Assembly (NCBI GenBank): GCA_902761495.1
Contig: CACWKL010000006.1
Span: 1-34,909, forward strand
Reading direction: 5' to 3'
DNA length: 34,909 nt
DNA from: an uncultured Pseudomonadota bacterium
GTDB taxonomy: Bacteria; Pseudomonadota; Alphaproteobacteria; UBA3830
The notes under the pieces are model-generated. The model did not search any database. It was not told where the DNA came from and worked only from the letters and a program-made list of their open reading frames with translations. The position numbers and the translations under genes were made by a program. Position 1 is the first letter of the stretch. The number at the start of each line of letters is the position of its first letter. This document shows, piece after piece, positions 1 to 8,970 of the stretch.

Positions 1-41
1 TTATCTGATATGTCGTGTCTGTGTACGCTTTCGTCTTCCAT
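1..41 (-). CDS. 5' end of a minus-strand gene cut by the window edge
   Basis: An ATG at 41-39 reads leftward off the window and gives only 13 complete codons (MEDESVHRHDISD). An AGGA element lies about 7 bases upstream of the ATG, and a good sigma-70-like promoter sits further upstream at 71-98 on the same strand. Together these make a real gene start more likely than chance. The fragment is too short to name. It is divergent from mutS. Confidence 0.4.
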   Translation of the reverse strand, partial: MEDESVHRHDISD

Positions 42-70
42 TTTTTTCCTATCACAACTTTTCTCAGTAT

Positions 71-98
71 ATCATAACTTTTGTGACGACACTGTCTA
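71..98 (-). promoter_or_regulatory. Putative sigma-70 promoter for the truncated minus-strand gene
   Basis: On the minus strand, TAGACA (98-93) is separated by 16 bases from TATGAT (76-71). Each hexamer matches the consensus at 5 of 6 positions. A transcript would start near base 64 and leave a short leader before the ATG at 41. The near-identical direct repeats at 51-62 and 71-82 overlap the -10 and the start region. Confidence 0.45.
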
Positions 99-249
99 AA
101 AAAGTTCGATTTGTTGTTTTTTTTATTTCTGTTGCACAAAACCTCCGTAAGTTCAATATTTTCATACATTGGTTAATGAAAGGTAAATAATGTTTCCGAA
201 AATTGTAGTGGTGCGAGGAGAGGGCAGAATATTCATTTGCAAAATAAAC

Positions 250-278
250 TTTAAAACCTTTGGCATTTTTTCTATACT
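250..278 (+). promoter_or_regulatory. Possible mutS promoter
   Basis: TATACT at 273-278 matches the -10 consensus at 5 of 6 positions. TTTAAA at 250-255 (4 of 6) lies 17 bases upstream. Transcription would start near 285, just before the ATG at 304. This supports 304 rather than 190 as the mutS start. Confidence 0.35.
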
Positions 279-303
279 TAATGCATCGCGTTTAGGTAGT
301 ATT

Positions 304-2913
304 ATGGAAGATAACCTCCTTTATTATAAGGCTTTGAAAGATTCGACGCCTATGATGTCTCAGTATATTGCGGCGAAATCCGAATGCCAAGATTGCTTGC
401 TCCTGTTTCGATTGGGAGATTTTTATGAATTATTTTTTGAGGATGCAAAAATTGCTTCATCCGTACTAAACATAGTATTAACCCACAGGGGGAAGGTTAA
501 AGGGGAAGACATTCCCATGTGTGGAATTCCTGTCGCTACCATAGATAACTATGTTAGCAGATTGATAAAAGCCGGACATAAAGTGGCCGTTTGCGAGCAG
601 TTGGAAAATCCGAAAGATGCGAAAAAAAGAGGGTATAAAGCTGTTGTAAAAAGAGCGATTACGAGAATTATTTCCGCGGGAACTTTAGTGGAAGATAATC
701 TGCTTACATATAACAAAAATAACTATTTGATGTCGTTGGTTCCGGTTTGCAAAAAGAAAAAAGATAAAATCGACCAAGTAAGCTTTGCGTTGATTGATAT
801 TTCCACGGGTGAATTTTTGGTGAATACCATAGATTATTCGGAAATTAGTTCCGTATTGGAAAATTATTCTCCGAAAGAGATTTTGATATCCTCTGAGTTC
901 GAAGATTTCGCAAAATATGTCAATAAATTTACGGACGCGAGTATCACGAAATTGCCGTCATCTAAATTTAATTCCAAAATCGAAAAGGCTCGGCTGGAAA
1001 AATATTTTAATGTTTCGACTTTAGACAGCTTCGAGTTGGGATGCGATGCTGAATTTTCCTGCTGCGGATCGGTTCTGGAATATCTGATTATAACTCAGAA
1101 GGACAATCTGAAAGTTCTTCCGATTCCGAAGAAAATTTTGATGAATAACTACCTTGTCATAGATTCGGATACGAGCAAGAGTTTGGAGATCATGAATACT
1201 AACGGCTCGGAGTCGAAATACACACTGATTCAGGCGTTGGATAAGACAAAAACAGCATTTGGTGCCAGGATGTTGGCTTCTCGCGTTGCCATGCCGATAG
1301 TCGATATCGATATGCTGAAAAGGAGGCAGGAATGCGTAAAATTCTTTATCGAAAATAAGGAGTTGTTGAATAATCTTCGGGAAATTTTAGCTCAATGTCC
1401 TGATTTTGAGAGATCCATAAACAGAATAAGATTCAATAAATTTTCGCCCAAAGATATGGAAAATGTTCGAGACGCGTTGGTCGTAAGCGAGCAAGTAAGG
1501 GAAATGGTGTTCGGAAAAAATATCCCGCATGAAGGAAGTTGTGATTTTGAATCTCTGCGTGATTTTTCCGAGTTGAGAGATCGTTTGAAGAATGCGCTTG
1601 TGGAAAAGTTTCAACAAAACGGAGAATTGATCGCCGAAGGATATTCCCAGGAGCTGGATGAACTGCGGTACATAAAAAATCACAGCGAAGATCTCATAAT
1701 GCGGCTGCAGGACAGATATATATATCAGACAGGAATAAATACCTTAAAAATACGGAATAACGCGATAATTGGTTGGTATATCGAAATTCCTCTCTCTCAA
1801 AAAAATAAAGTGTTGCCGGAATTTATGCATCGGCAGACTTTGGTAAGCAATATTCGATACACTACCGAAGAAATGCTGGAGCTGCAAGATAAAGTGATGA
1901 AAGCTTCCGAAGATTTCGCTCAAATGGAGCGATCGATATACAATGAATTGGTTGAGATTGTTTTACAAAATTATGAATCAATTTCTGAGATCATAAGGCT
2001 TTTGGCTTTGTTGGATATTTATACAAATCTCGCGTTGATCGCCACGGAACGCAATTATGTGTGTCCTGAAATTGTGACTGATGCGGTGTTGGATATAGAA
2101 AATGGTCGCCATCCGGTGCTGGAACTTCTGCAGGATGATTTTACCGGCAATGATTGCGATCTGACTCCTGATTCTAGAGTCTGTTTGCTGACGGGGCCGA
2201 ATATGGCGGGAAAAAGTACTTATTTGAGACAAAATGCGCTGCTCATTGTTATGGCTCAAATCGGAAGTTTTATTCCGGCGAAGAATGCGAAGATCGGAAT
2301 TGTCGACAGGTTGTTTTCGCGCATAGGGGCTTCCGACGACCTGGCTCGCGGGCGGTCGACTTTCATGGTAGAGATGATCGAGACGGCGACGATTTTAAAT
2401 CAAGCGACCGAACGTTCCTTTGTTATTTTAGATGAGGTAGGGCGGGGGACATCTACCTACGATGGTTTGTCGATTGCATGGGCAGTGATAGAAAGTCTTT
2501 ATAAAAATAATAAATGTCGTGTGCTGTTCGCGACTCATTATCGAGAACTGACCGCACTGAGCGAAAAATTTAAGAATATAAAATGTAAAACTTTGAAAGT
2601 TCAGGAGTGGGAGGGAAAGGTAATTTTTTATCACCGCATTATCGACGGAATAGCTGACAAATCCTACGGTATTCATGTCGCGAGTTTAGCAGGAGTTCCG
2701 AAAAATGTGATAAGACGGGCGAAGGATCTTCTTGTCAAGTTGGAATCCAAAAGTGGTGCGCGAAACTTTCCGGTTGAACCCTCTGATCAGATTGAGCTGA
2801 GTTATGCGCAAGCTTCTCCGGTAGAAGAAAAATTGAAAAATCTGGATTTGAACGAATTAACTCCTTTGGATGCCCTGAATTTTTTATTTGATCTGAAAAA
2901 AATGATGAATTAA
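304..2913 (+). CDS. mutS: DNA mismatch repair protein MutS
   Basis: MutS recognises base mismatches and small loops, then recruits MutL in an ATP-dependent way. The mismatch-wedging motif GDFYE is at residues 38-42 (Phe40, Glu42). The Walker A motif GPNMAGKST is at 631-639, and the Walker B region ILDEVGRGTSTYDG follows. The 869-residue length and full domain order (mismatch-binding, connector, lever/clamp, ATPase) are normal for the family. The frame stays open back to an ATG at 190. That would add 38 residues with no resemblance to MutS N termini, and a promoter-like sequence lies inside the extension, so I place the start at 304. The ATG at 190 has a reasonable AAAGG element, so the longer form cannot be excluded. 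The next gene starts 50 bases downstream on the same strand. Confidence 0.97.
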   Translation: MEDNLLYYKALKDSTPMMSQYIAAKSECQDCLLLFRLGDFYELFFEDAKIASSVLNIVLTHRGKVKGEDIPMCGIPVATIDNYVSRLIKAGHKVAVCEQLENPKDAKKRGYKAVVKRAITRIISAGTLVEDNLLTYNKNNYLMSLVPVCKKKKDKIDQVSFALIDISTGEFLVNTIDYSEISSVLENYSPKEILISSEFEDFAKYVNKFTDASITKLPSSKFNSKIEKARLEKYFNVSTLDSFELGCDAEFSCCGSVLEYLIITQKDNLKVLPIPKKILMNNYLVIDSDTSKSLEIMNTNGSESKYTLIQALDKTKTAFGARMLASRVAMPIVDIDMLKRRQECVKFFIENKELLNNLREILAQCPDFERSINRIRFNKFSPKDMENVRDALVVSEQVREMVFGKNIPHEGSCDFESLRDFSELRDRLKNALVEKFQQNGELIAEGYSQELDELRYIKNHSEDLIMRLQDRYIYQTGINTLKIRNNAIIGWYIEIPLSQKNKVLPEFMHRQTLVSNIRYTTEEMLELQDKVMKASEDFAQMERSIYNELVEIVLQNYESISEIIRLLALLDIYTNLALIATERNYVCPEIVTDAVLDIENGRHPVLELLQDDFTGNDCDLTPDSRVCLLTGPNMAGKSTYLRQNALLIVMAQIGSFIPAKNAKIGIVDRLFSRIGASDDLARGRSTFMVEMIETATILNQATERSFVILDEVGRGTSTYDGLSIAWAVIESLYKNNKCRVLFATHYRELTALSEKFKNIKCKTLKVQEWEGKVIFYHRIIDGIADKSYGIHVASLAGVPKNVIRRAKDLLVKLESKSGARNFPVEPSDQIELSYAQASPVEEKLKNLDLNELTPLDALNFLFDLKKMMN

Positions 2914-2963
2914 CTTTTTTTTAATCTTCTTCTTTTAAAATTTTATGGAAGTTAGGAGTTAAA

Positions 2964-3695
2964 ATGGATAAAACAGCAAAAGTTACCTTTATTGTCGGGT
3001 TATTTGTCTCTGTAGTATTTCTATGGGGATTTAAAATTATAAGCAAAGCAATAAAGAATTCTGGTCAGCATATTAGTATTCTAACAGCGGGTTCGGCTGA
3101 AAAAATGGTAAAATCTGACATAGTTGAAGTTAAAATAACGATTAAAAATAAAGATGAAGATTTTTCAAAATTGAACGAAAAACGAATTGCTGACAAACAG
3201 CAGGTTTTGGATTTTTTGAAAACTTGCGGATTAGATGAAAAAGATATAATTTCAGTGACGATAAAGAGTGAAAACAGGGGAGAAAGGGAGAAGCGAGGAT
3301 CAATAAAGATTTCTCACAAAGAGCAAGCTTTTGCCGCTGAAGATACTGTTTTCATTCGGACCAAGAATTTTGAAAGCATAGATAATATGAAAAAACAAAT
3401 TATACAATTGGCATCCAAAGGTCTGATTATTTCGTACAATTGTGTTTACAAGCTCTTGGATTTAGAGAGCATAAAAGCTGAATTAATGAAGGAAGCGGCG
3501 AAGAATGCGGAAAGAGATGCGAACATTTTGCTTTCTCCTTTTAACAAAAAAGTAAAAAGACTTATTTCGATAAGTTGTCCATCTAACCCGTCAATTATGG
3601 ATGAAACAGCTCAATACAGTTGGAGATCTAGCGGAGAAAGTTCCTTGATGAAAAAGGTGAAACAAAGGGTTTCAGCAAAGTTTTCTTACGAATAG
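2964..3695 (+). CDS. SIMPL (DUF541) domain protein, membrane anchored
   Basis: This 243-residue protein has an N-terminal hydrophobic helix (about residues 7-27) and then a SIMPL-type domain. Family features are the early strand around SDIVEVKITI, a helix leading to a KTCGLDEKDI turn, a central FESIDNMKKQI segment and the closing KQRVSAKFSYE strand. SIMPL proteins are periplasmic or membrane-bound and mostly uncharacterised. Stress-related and envelope roles have been proposed for a few. An AGGAG element precedes the ATG. It could be cotranscribed with mutS (50-base gap), and a strong terminator follows. There are no catalytic residues to assess, so no specific function is assigned. Confidence 0.85.
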   Translation: MDKTAKVTFIVGLFVSVVFLWGFKIISKAIKNSGQHISILTAGSAEKMVKSDIVEVKITIKNKDEDFSKLNEKRIADKQQVLDFLKTCGLDEKDIISVTIKSENRGEREKRGSIKISHKEQAFAAEDTVFIRTKNFESIDNMKKQIIQLASKGLIISYNCVYKLLDLESIKAELMKEAAKNAERDANILLSPFNKKVKRLISISCPSNPSIMDETAQYSWRSSGESSLMKKVKQRVSAKFSYE

Positions 3696-3710
3696 ACTCC
3701 TATACGCAAA

Positions 3711-3742
3711 AAGTCTCGACTTGGTCGAGGCTTCTCTCTTTT
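3711..3742 (+). terminator. Rho-independent terminator, probably bidirectional
   Basis: A 10-bp stem (3711-3720 with 3724-3733, one G-U pair, 3-base loop) is followed on the plus strand by TCTCTCTTTTTT. On the minus strand the same stem is followed by CTTTTTG, so it may also end the M16 array transcript coming from the right. It separates the convergent SIMPL gene and the last M16-like gene. Confidence 0.85.
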
Positions 3743-3774
3743 TTCAAGATGATTTAATCTCGGACATCAAAATA

Positions 3775-5028
3775 CTACTTCGACGAGATAGATACAATGC
3801 AGCGATTTTTTGGTTGCTTAATCTTATCCAAAACTTGTTGATAAGTTTCGTTTGAGCAATCCGAAAACGGCATAGCCGAGAAAGTCAGGGAATTATGTAT
3901 GGATCGCAGCGATTTTATTTTTTGTTTTTGGGTTAAATAGTTTTTAGATAACTCCAAATTTTTTAATTGCGATAAATCTAATTTAGAGAGAAAGTCATTT
4001 AGCTTTTTCATATATTTGTCTGCATCCTTTTGATGAACAAACGACGATAAAATCAGCACAGTGGAAAGTTGGCGATTATTTATCGTGTAAGAAAAATTCA
4101 TTGGGAATTTATCGTTCAAAAATTCTCCATAGTTCTCATTAAATAGCGCATATGTGATAATCAAAAGAGCGGCTTTTTCTTGTTTAGAGAGTTTATCAAA
4201 ACGTATTCCCGCTGTTATGCCGCAAATGTCTCGTACATTGTCGTTTGAGATTTTTTCATCCGAGTTATCGCCCTCAATATTTTTTAAATCAGCGATTTTG
4301 TGTTGATTTGATTCTTTCGACAAATATTTCGAAAGTTCATCGGTTAAAATTTTTAATTTTCTCTTGGAGTAACTTCCTGCATAATAAATTTTTAAATTAT
4401 TTTGCGCAAAATTATTTTTCAGAAAACTATCGATATCGTTTAATGTAATTGAGCTGATCGCAACGGAGGAACCGGTGGAATTTTTTCCGTATATGTGGTT
4501 GGGATACAACTTTTGATACAGCTTATCAATTAGAATTTCGTTGGGGCGGGAATTTTCTCTGCTCACTTGAATCGGAAAAAATTCTTTTGCGAAAGATAAG
4601 TCGTTCTCCGAAAATTTTGCGTTTAATCCCGAAAGTAAAAATTTTACGGCGGGCTCGAATTGATCTTCTATCACGCTGAATGAGATTAAAAAATTGTCAG
4701 TTATTCCGTTTAACGATAAATTTGTAATACCTATTTGCCGAATTTTTTCTACGGTTTCTTCCGCGGACAAATCTCCGATTTTTCGGAACAATAGTTTAGA
4801 TAATAATGGCGATATTCCATGTTTGTCCTCCGAATTATGCAACACCCCTGCGTTTTTGAATTTCAAAGTTATATAGATCTGTTTACTGTTCGGTTCGTTA
4901 AAAACAACAGTTTCATAGGGAGTCTCAAAACGAATTAGATGCAATTGGTTCCGAATTTTTTTGTTGTAAATCAGAAAAGCCAGAAGAATTAGGAGAATGG
5001 TAATGGCTATGCTTAAAATCTTTTTCAT
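3775..5028 (-). CDS. M16-type peptidase homologue without zinc site (array gene 4)
   Basis: This 417-residue protein starts with a hydrophobic helix (about residues 4-22) that looks like a membrane anchor rather than a cleaved signal. The rest has the M16 layout, but where active enzymes carry HxxEH it reads GISPLLSKLL, so both His and the Glu are replaced (P, S, K). The later R/Y substrate-binding motif is also not recognisable. It is therefore a non-catalytic, highly diverged M16-fold protein. It is the last gene of a four-gene minus-strand array, starting one base after the preceding gene ends. A structural or chaperone-like role within an M16 complex is inference. Confidence 0.7.
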   Translation of the reverse strand: MKKILSIAITILLILLAFLIYNKKIRNQLHLIRFETPYETVVFNEPNSKQIYITLKFKNAGVLHNSEDKHGISPLLSKLLFRKIGDLSAEETVEKIRQIGITNLSLNGITDNFLISFSVIEDQFEPAVKFLLSGLNAKFSENDLSFAKEFFPIQVSRENSRPNEILIDKLYQKLYPNHIYGKNSTGSSVAISSITLNDIDSFLKNNFAQNNLKIYYAGSYSKRKLKILTDELSKYLSKESNQHKIADLKNIEGDNSDEKISNDNVRDICGITAGIRFDKLSKQEKAALLIITYALFNENYGEFLNDKFPMNFSYTINNRQLSTVLILSSFVHQKDADKYMKKLNDFLSKLDLSQLKNLELSKNYLTQKQKIKSLRSIHNSLTFSAMPFSDCSNETYQQVLDKIKQPKNRCIVSISSK

Positions 5029-5029
5029 A

Positions 5030-6232
5030 TCAATTTTCTGTCTTGTATTGGGTGGATATTTTCGTAATTAAATTATTTTCTATAACTTGTTCTATGAAAT
5101 TTCGGATATCATCAGGTGACACCGTTAGTATTTCTTTGGAAGTGTCGTTTTTTGATTGAAAATGCGTGATATATCGATCTTTGATAATACGATATTTTGC
5201 GGAAATATCCTCGTCCATGTTGATTTCTGAAAATTTCTGAAGTTTTGATATGGATTCCAATTTTTCATGAGAAAAATTCATTTTTTTAAGATAAGAAAAG
5301 AAACTTTTCAGGCTGATTTCAAAAGATTTTTTTGATATATCTCTTTTCGGTGTAAATCCAAACAGAATGAAATCAGGTTTCGCAAAATTTGTTATGAAGA
5401 AATTATCAGCCAATTGCGAATATTTTTTGAAATAATCAAACATTTCATGACTCAGTATAGTGGAAATAGCGCTTTGCTTCTCGCGGAGTTTGGAGGAATC
5501 CATTTTGTATATATAATACAAAGAGCGACCGAGGAATTTGCTTCTTGCTTCAATGAGTTGTTTCGAAGGATTTTGAAACATAATTGTATTTTGGTCGGCA
5601 TTTACACTCGCCGCATCGCCAGAAGATAATTGTTTCAAATGTAGCTTTTCTGCAAGTTGTTTTGTATCAAATCTTCCGCAGATAATAATATTAAGGCGAG
5701 CTTTTCTATATTTATTTAAGGAGTTTTTTAAATCATTCTCCGTAATATTATCCAAGATTGATTCGTTAAAAATGTATTTGGAATCCACCTTGGAATAAAT
5801 CTCGTTATCAACAAAATCAGTCTCAAAATAATCGGATAGTTTATATTCCAATTTTATCTTGTCTTTTATCAATGGGAGATCAGTTACGTCAGTTTTGTTG
5901 TTAAGTATTATTTTTATGATATTCGGAATTTGTTCATTTGCTACGATTGCGCTAATCTCTGAAAAATTATCATGTATGCCGAAATCAATATCTGTTCCTA
6001 GGTTTCCAGCAGATTTTTTCGATGTTTCACTTAAAAAGGTTTTTCCTATTACCTCAGCTTCGGAAATATTTTTTAATTGATTCAGTCCGACGGAGTAAAA
6101 CACTCCCACTTTGGCGATCGGAAGAAAGAAATCATCGCAAACAATTACTCGCGCATCTTCTAATTTATATTCCTGAATCGACGCAAAAAGAGTCTGAAAA
6201 CACAAAAATAACAGAATTATTGTTCTTTTCAT
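5030..6232 (-). CDS. Highly diverged M16-type homologue, secreted, no zinc site (array gene 3)
   Basis: This 400-residue protein has a Sec signal peptide (MKRTIILLFLCFQTLFA, cleavage about residue 17). M16 relatedness rests on the N-terminal pattern (bad-tempered strand IVCDDFFLPIAKVGVFYSVG, then a helix), on length, and on position in an M16 array. The HxxEH region reads SEAEVIGKTF, with no metal ligands. The half-domain boundary near RLNIIICGRFD resembles the usual M16 'vvGdf' strand. Its start overlaps the stop of array gene 2 by four bases (ATGA), which implies translational coupling. It is the most diverged member of the array, and the family call is less certain than for genes 1 and 2. 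Confidence 0.65.
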   Translation of the reverse strand: MKRTIILLFLCFQTLFASIQEYKLEDARVIVCDDFFLPIAKVGVFYSVGLNQLKNISEAEVIGKTFLSETSKKSAGNLGTDIDFGIHDNFSEISAIVANEQIPNIIKIILNNKTDVTDLPLIKDKIKLEYKLSDYFETDFVDNEIYSKVDSKYIFNESILDNITENDLKNSLNKYRKARLNIIICGRFDTKQLAEKLHLKQLSSGDAASVNADQNTIMFQNPSKQLIEARSKFLGRSLYYIYKMDSSKLREKQSAISTILSHEMFDYFKKYSQLADNFFITNFAKPDFILFGFTPKRDISKKSFEISLKSFFSYLKKMNFSHEKLESISKLQKFSEINMDEDISAKYRIIKDRYITHFQSKNDTSKEILTVSPDDIRNFIEQVIENNLITKISTQYKTEN

Positions 6233-7530
6233 TCGTTTCCTCCTACAATGACGATAGGAATGTTTTCTTCATCAAGAATTTGATTGGCCAGCGAATTTAC
6301 CTGATCCAAAGTTACGGCATCTATTCCGCGTAAAACCTCATCTAAGGCATTTGTGGAGTGTCCTTGTAACTTTTTCATTATATAGAAATTGCACAAATCC
6401 CTGGATGTCCTTAAATTTACAAGAAATTTCCCTTTTATATTGTTTTTCGCAAAATCGAGTTCTTTTTGAGAAATCCCTTTTTCTTTCAGATTCTTTAGCA
6501 AAGATTTGATGCTATCGACAGCTGCGGCCGTATTGTTATTCGAGGTTTGCAACAGACCTATTTCAAAACAAGAATGTTTCTTTTCGATTTTACTTACACC
6601 TCCGTAGTAAATAAGCCCCAGTTCTGATCGAAGCTTTTTTATGATATAACTTCTAAAGCCGCCATCTCCGAATATTAGATATAAGACAGACGCAGCAAAC
6701 TTTTGTTCGGGATTTTTTAGTATATTGGGTAAAGCAAAAACTATATAACTCTGCGGACCTTCGATGTAATACTTTTCGCTAAAATTTTCCAATGTCGGTT
6801 TTGTGTCTGGAATGTTGTCTTGCGCCTTTTCTCCCTTTGGAATTGAAGATAAAATTTGATCTGCTAATTTCACGGCTTCTTTTTCTGATATATCTCCGAA
6901 AATACATAGTTCAACATTACTTCGCACAATGTATTTTTTGTGAAATGATTTCAGATCGGCATCATTTAATTTCAGAACATTTTCAGAGGTAGCGACGCTA
7001 TCCCCATATGGGTGATTTTTAAACAGAAGTTTCGGAAACAGGACATTTTCGCACCAGGATATGGGAGCAACCTGATAATTTTCTAACCTATAAGAGATGG
7101 CATTTTTCATTTTTTCGATTTCCGCTTTTGGAAACTTAGGAGAACTAAAAAAGGTTTGTATCAAATTTGTAGCCTCGGCGGAAACGATTTTGGGATATTC
7201 AAAAAAGAACAAGACATTATCAAAATTGCTGTGCCCATAGAATATTGCCGAAATATCTTCTGTTTTTTCCTGAAATTCTTCCTTGGAATAACTTCCGCAG
7301 CCGCAAAAAATGGTGACTACAAATAAATTCGGGACAGAAGTCTTTGTTTTATCCATATGCGCTGAACCGCAGTTTTTAAAGGTGACGACAATATTAATCA
7401 ATGGATCGCTGTTGTCACGGGAATACCAAAATTTTATACCGTACGAGCAGGTCAACTCTTTCACTTCTGCCTCGGAAATTTCCGATATTAAAAACAAGAT
7501 TGCGAATAAAATTTTTCTAATCACGATCAT
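6229..7530 (-). CDS. Non-catalytic M16B partner subunit with R/Y motif (array gene 2)
   Basis: The 433-residue protein has a signal peptide (cleavage near SEA-E, about residue 21). M16 family features include NHPYGDSVATSENV, the LCIFGDIS strand at the middle of the chain and a C-terminal FRSYIIKKLRSELGLIYYGG segment. That segment corresponds to the SRLYxxLRExxGLAYS consensus, whose Arg and Tyr bind substrate. The HxxEH site is missing (VPNLFVVTIF at that place). In known bacterial M16B heterodimers one subunit has HxxEH and the other the R/Y pair. This is the R/Y partner of the upstream gene, with which it overlaps by 14 bases. Confidence 0.88.
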   Translation of the reverse strand: MIVIRKILFAILFLISEISEAEVKELTCSYGIKFWYSRDNSDPLINIVVTFKNCGSAHMDKTKTSVPNLFVVTIFCGCGSYSKEEFQEKTEDISAIFYGHSNFDNVLFFFEYPKIVSAEATNLIQTFFSSPKFPKAEIEKMKNAISYRLENYQVAPISWCENVLFPKLLFKNHPYGDSVATSENVLKLNDADLKSFHKKYIVRSNVELCIFGDISEKEAVKLADQILSSIPKGEKAQDNIPDTKPTLENFSEKYYIEGPQSYIVFALPNILKNPEQKFAASVLYLIFGDGGFRSYIIKKLRSELGLIYYGGVSKIEKKHSCFEIGLLQTSNNNTAAAVDSIKSLLKNLKEKGISQKELDFAKNNIKGKFLVNLRTSRDLCNFYIMKKLQGHSTNALDEVLRGIDAVTLDQVNSLANQILDEENIPIVIVGGNE

Positions 7531-8845
7531 ATCCTTTCGGTAAAGTTTTCATAACGTATATCGGAGATGTCGAGAATACTTCTTTCAGTACATCATTGCA
7601 TTCTTTTACAGTTATCGATTGTATCGTATCGTCTAGAGATAAAATTTCTTTCACGGATAATTCCGACATCAAATTCCAGCCGAAGTATTCCGCAATCTGT
7701 TGTACATCCTGTTTTTTATATGCAAGAGAAATGAGTTTTCTCTTTTTTATCTTTTTCAGATCGCTCTCGCTTATACAATTAGCTAATATTTTCTTTTTTA
7801 AATAAGGCCACGCGATTTCAACTTTATCCAAATTATCAATTGAGTTTGCATGGAAAGTTATATCCAGAATATCGAACTGATGAGTAGAGTCCACATACGA
7901 AAAATTGACATTTGAAATGATATTGCTCATTTGTTTTAGAATGGTTTCTGTGAAAGAGGTAGGTTGTCCTAATATTTCTAAAGCCAAGCTTAACGAAAGG
8001 GATTTTCTCAAATTATTTTTCGATAAAAACGGAACTTTCAACACATACGTTATTGCCGAAGAAGGGCCGTTTTCGGTAGATCGGCACTCAATTAATTTTT
8101 TGTTGAATTCTTGGTTGTTTAAGGAAAATATTCTTTGCGAATCTCCCGGAGAAACGATACCAAAGTATTTTTCAATGAGTTTTCGGGCGGATTCCTTTTC
8201 AAAATCTCCTACCAAAATCAGAATGGCGTTGTTGGGAGTTATCCATTTTTTGTAAAATGCTTGCAAGTCTTCTACCTCTATGGACTCTATCTCGTGTTTC
8301 CATCCGATTACTTCGATACCGCCTATCTGTCGATTAAAAATATTGGATAAAAATACTTCCCCGTACCTTCCTTGGACATCTGCGTCTACTCGCATGCCTC
8401 TTTCTTCTAAAATAGATTTTTTTTCGTTTTGAAAAACTTTATCTTCAATTTCCAAACTTTTCATTCGTTCAGATTCGAATGACAAAACTTTTTCGAGACA
8501 ATCCTCGGGAAAAATTTCATAGAAACAAATCGTGTTAAAAAACGTAAAGGCATTATGTTCCGCGCCGATTTCCTCCAGGTAATTTCTGAATTCACGTTTG
8601 TGATTTTCGCAAGCCAGATGTTCTAGAAAATGTGCTGCTCCGGATTTCGAAAGCATATCACACTTGGAACCGCATTTGTACCAGACTGAAAGAGAAACAA
8701 TAGGGACAGATTTTTTTTCTATCATTATCACTTTCATTCCGTTTTTCAGAGAAAATTCATCCGCTTTAAAATCGGCATTCGCGGTGAACATTAAAAAAAT
8801 GAAAAAAAATAACAATCTTCTCAAAAAATTTCCGATCAAATACAT
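7517..8845 (-). CDS. Zinc-dependent M16 family peptidase, catalytic subunit (array gene 1)
   Basis: The 442-residue protein has a signal peptide (two Arg at residues 9-10, hydrophobic core, cleavage near ANA-D about residue 24), so it is exported. The zinc/catalytic motif is intact: His72, Glu75 and His76 in AAHFLEHLA. The distal zinc-ligand Glu falls in the ILEERGMR segment (about Glu148). Its own R/Y region is not conserved (QPTSFTETILKQM), as in catalytic subunits of M16B heterodimers. It likely degrades peptides in the periplasm together with the next gene's product. It is first in the array. No clear Shine-Dalgarno precedes the ATG, and TATAAT lies only 3 bases upstream of it, so the start or promoter usage is uncertain. 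Confidence 0.93.
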   Translation of the reverse strand: MYLIGNFLRRLLFFFIFLMFTANADFKADEFSLKNGMKVIMIEKKSVPIVSLSVWYKCGSKCDMLSKSGAAHFLEHLACENHKREFRNYLEEIGAEHNAFTFFNTICFYEIFPEDCLEKVLSFESERMKSLEIEDKVFQNEKKSILEERGMRVDADVQGRYGEVFLSNIFNRQIGGIEVIGWKHEIESIEVEDLQAFYKKWITPNNAILILVGDFEKESARKLIEKYFGIVSPGDSQRIFSLNNQEFNKKLIECRSTENGPSSAITYVLKVPFLSKNNLRKSLSLSLALEILGQPTSFTETILKQMSNIISNVNFSYVDSTHQFDILDITFHANSIDNLDKVEIAWPYLKKKILANCISESDLKKIKKRKLISLAYKKQDVQQIAEYFGWNLMSELSVKEILSLDDTIQSITVKECNDVLKEVFSTSPIYVMKTLPKGYDRD

Positions 8846-8848
8846 TGC

Positions 8849-8854
8849 ATTATA
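8849..8854 (-). promoter_or_regulatory. TATAAT just upstream of the M16 array
   Basis: A perfect TATAAT (minus strand 8854-8849) ends three bases before the ATG of the catalytic M16 gene. No convincing -35 lies 16-18 bases upstream. Used as a -10, it would start transcription at or inside the first codons. It may therefore be a chance match in AT-rich DNA, or it may mean the true start lies further in. Confidence 0.2.
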
Positions 8855-8922
8855 CTAGAAGTTACAACAATTTTCTTTGTGTGCCAAGATTTGATTTTTC
8901 CTTAATTAGATAACAAAAATAG

Positions 8923-8948
8923 AAAAAACCGCCCGAAGGCGGTTTTTA
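8923..8948 (-). terminator. Rho-independent terminator of hppA (UUCG tetraloop)
   Basis: On the minus strand this reads ACCGCC-TTCG-GGCGGT. It is a 6-bp GC-rich stem closed by a stable C(UUCG)G tetraloop, extended by A/T pairs and ending in TTTTTT. It lies directly downstream of hppA and upstream of the M16 array, so the two are separate transcription units. Confidence 0.9.
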
Positions 8949-8970
8949 TAACCAAAATTTAAAACAGCAA

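Noticed and set aside
190-303. 38-residue N-terminal extension of MutS
   Set aside because: Not similar to MutS N termini and contains a promoter-like sequence; kept only as a possible alternative start.
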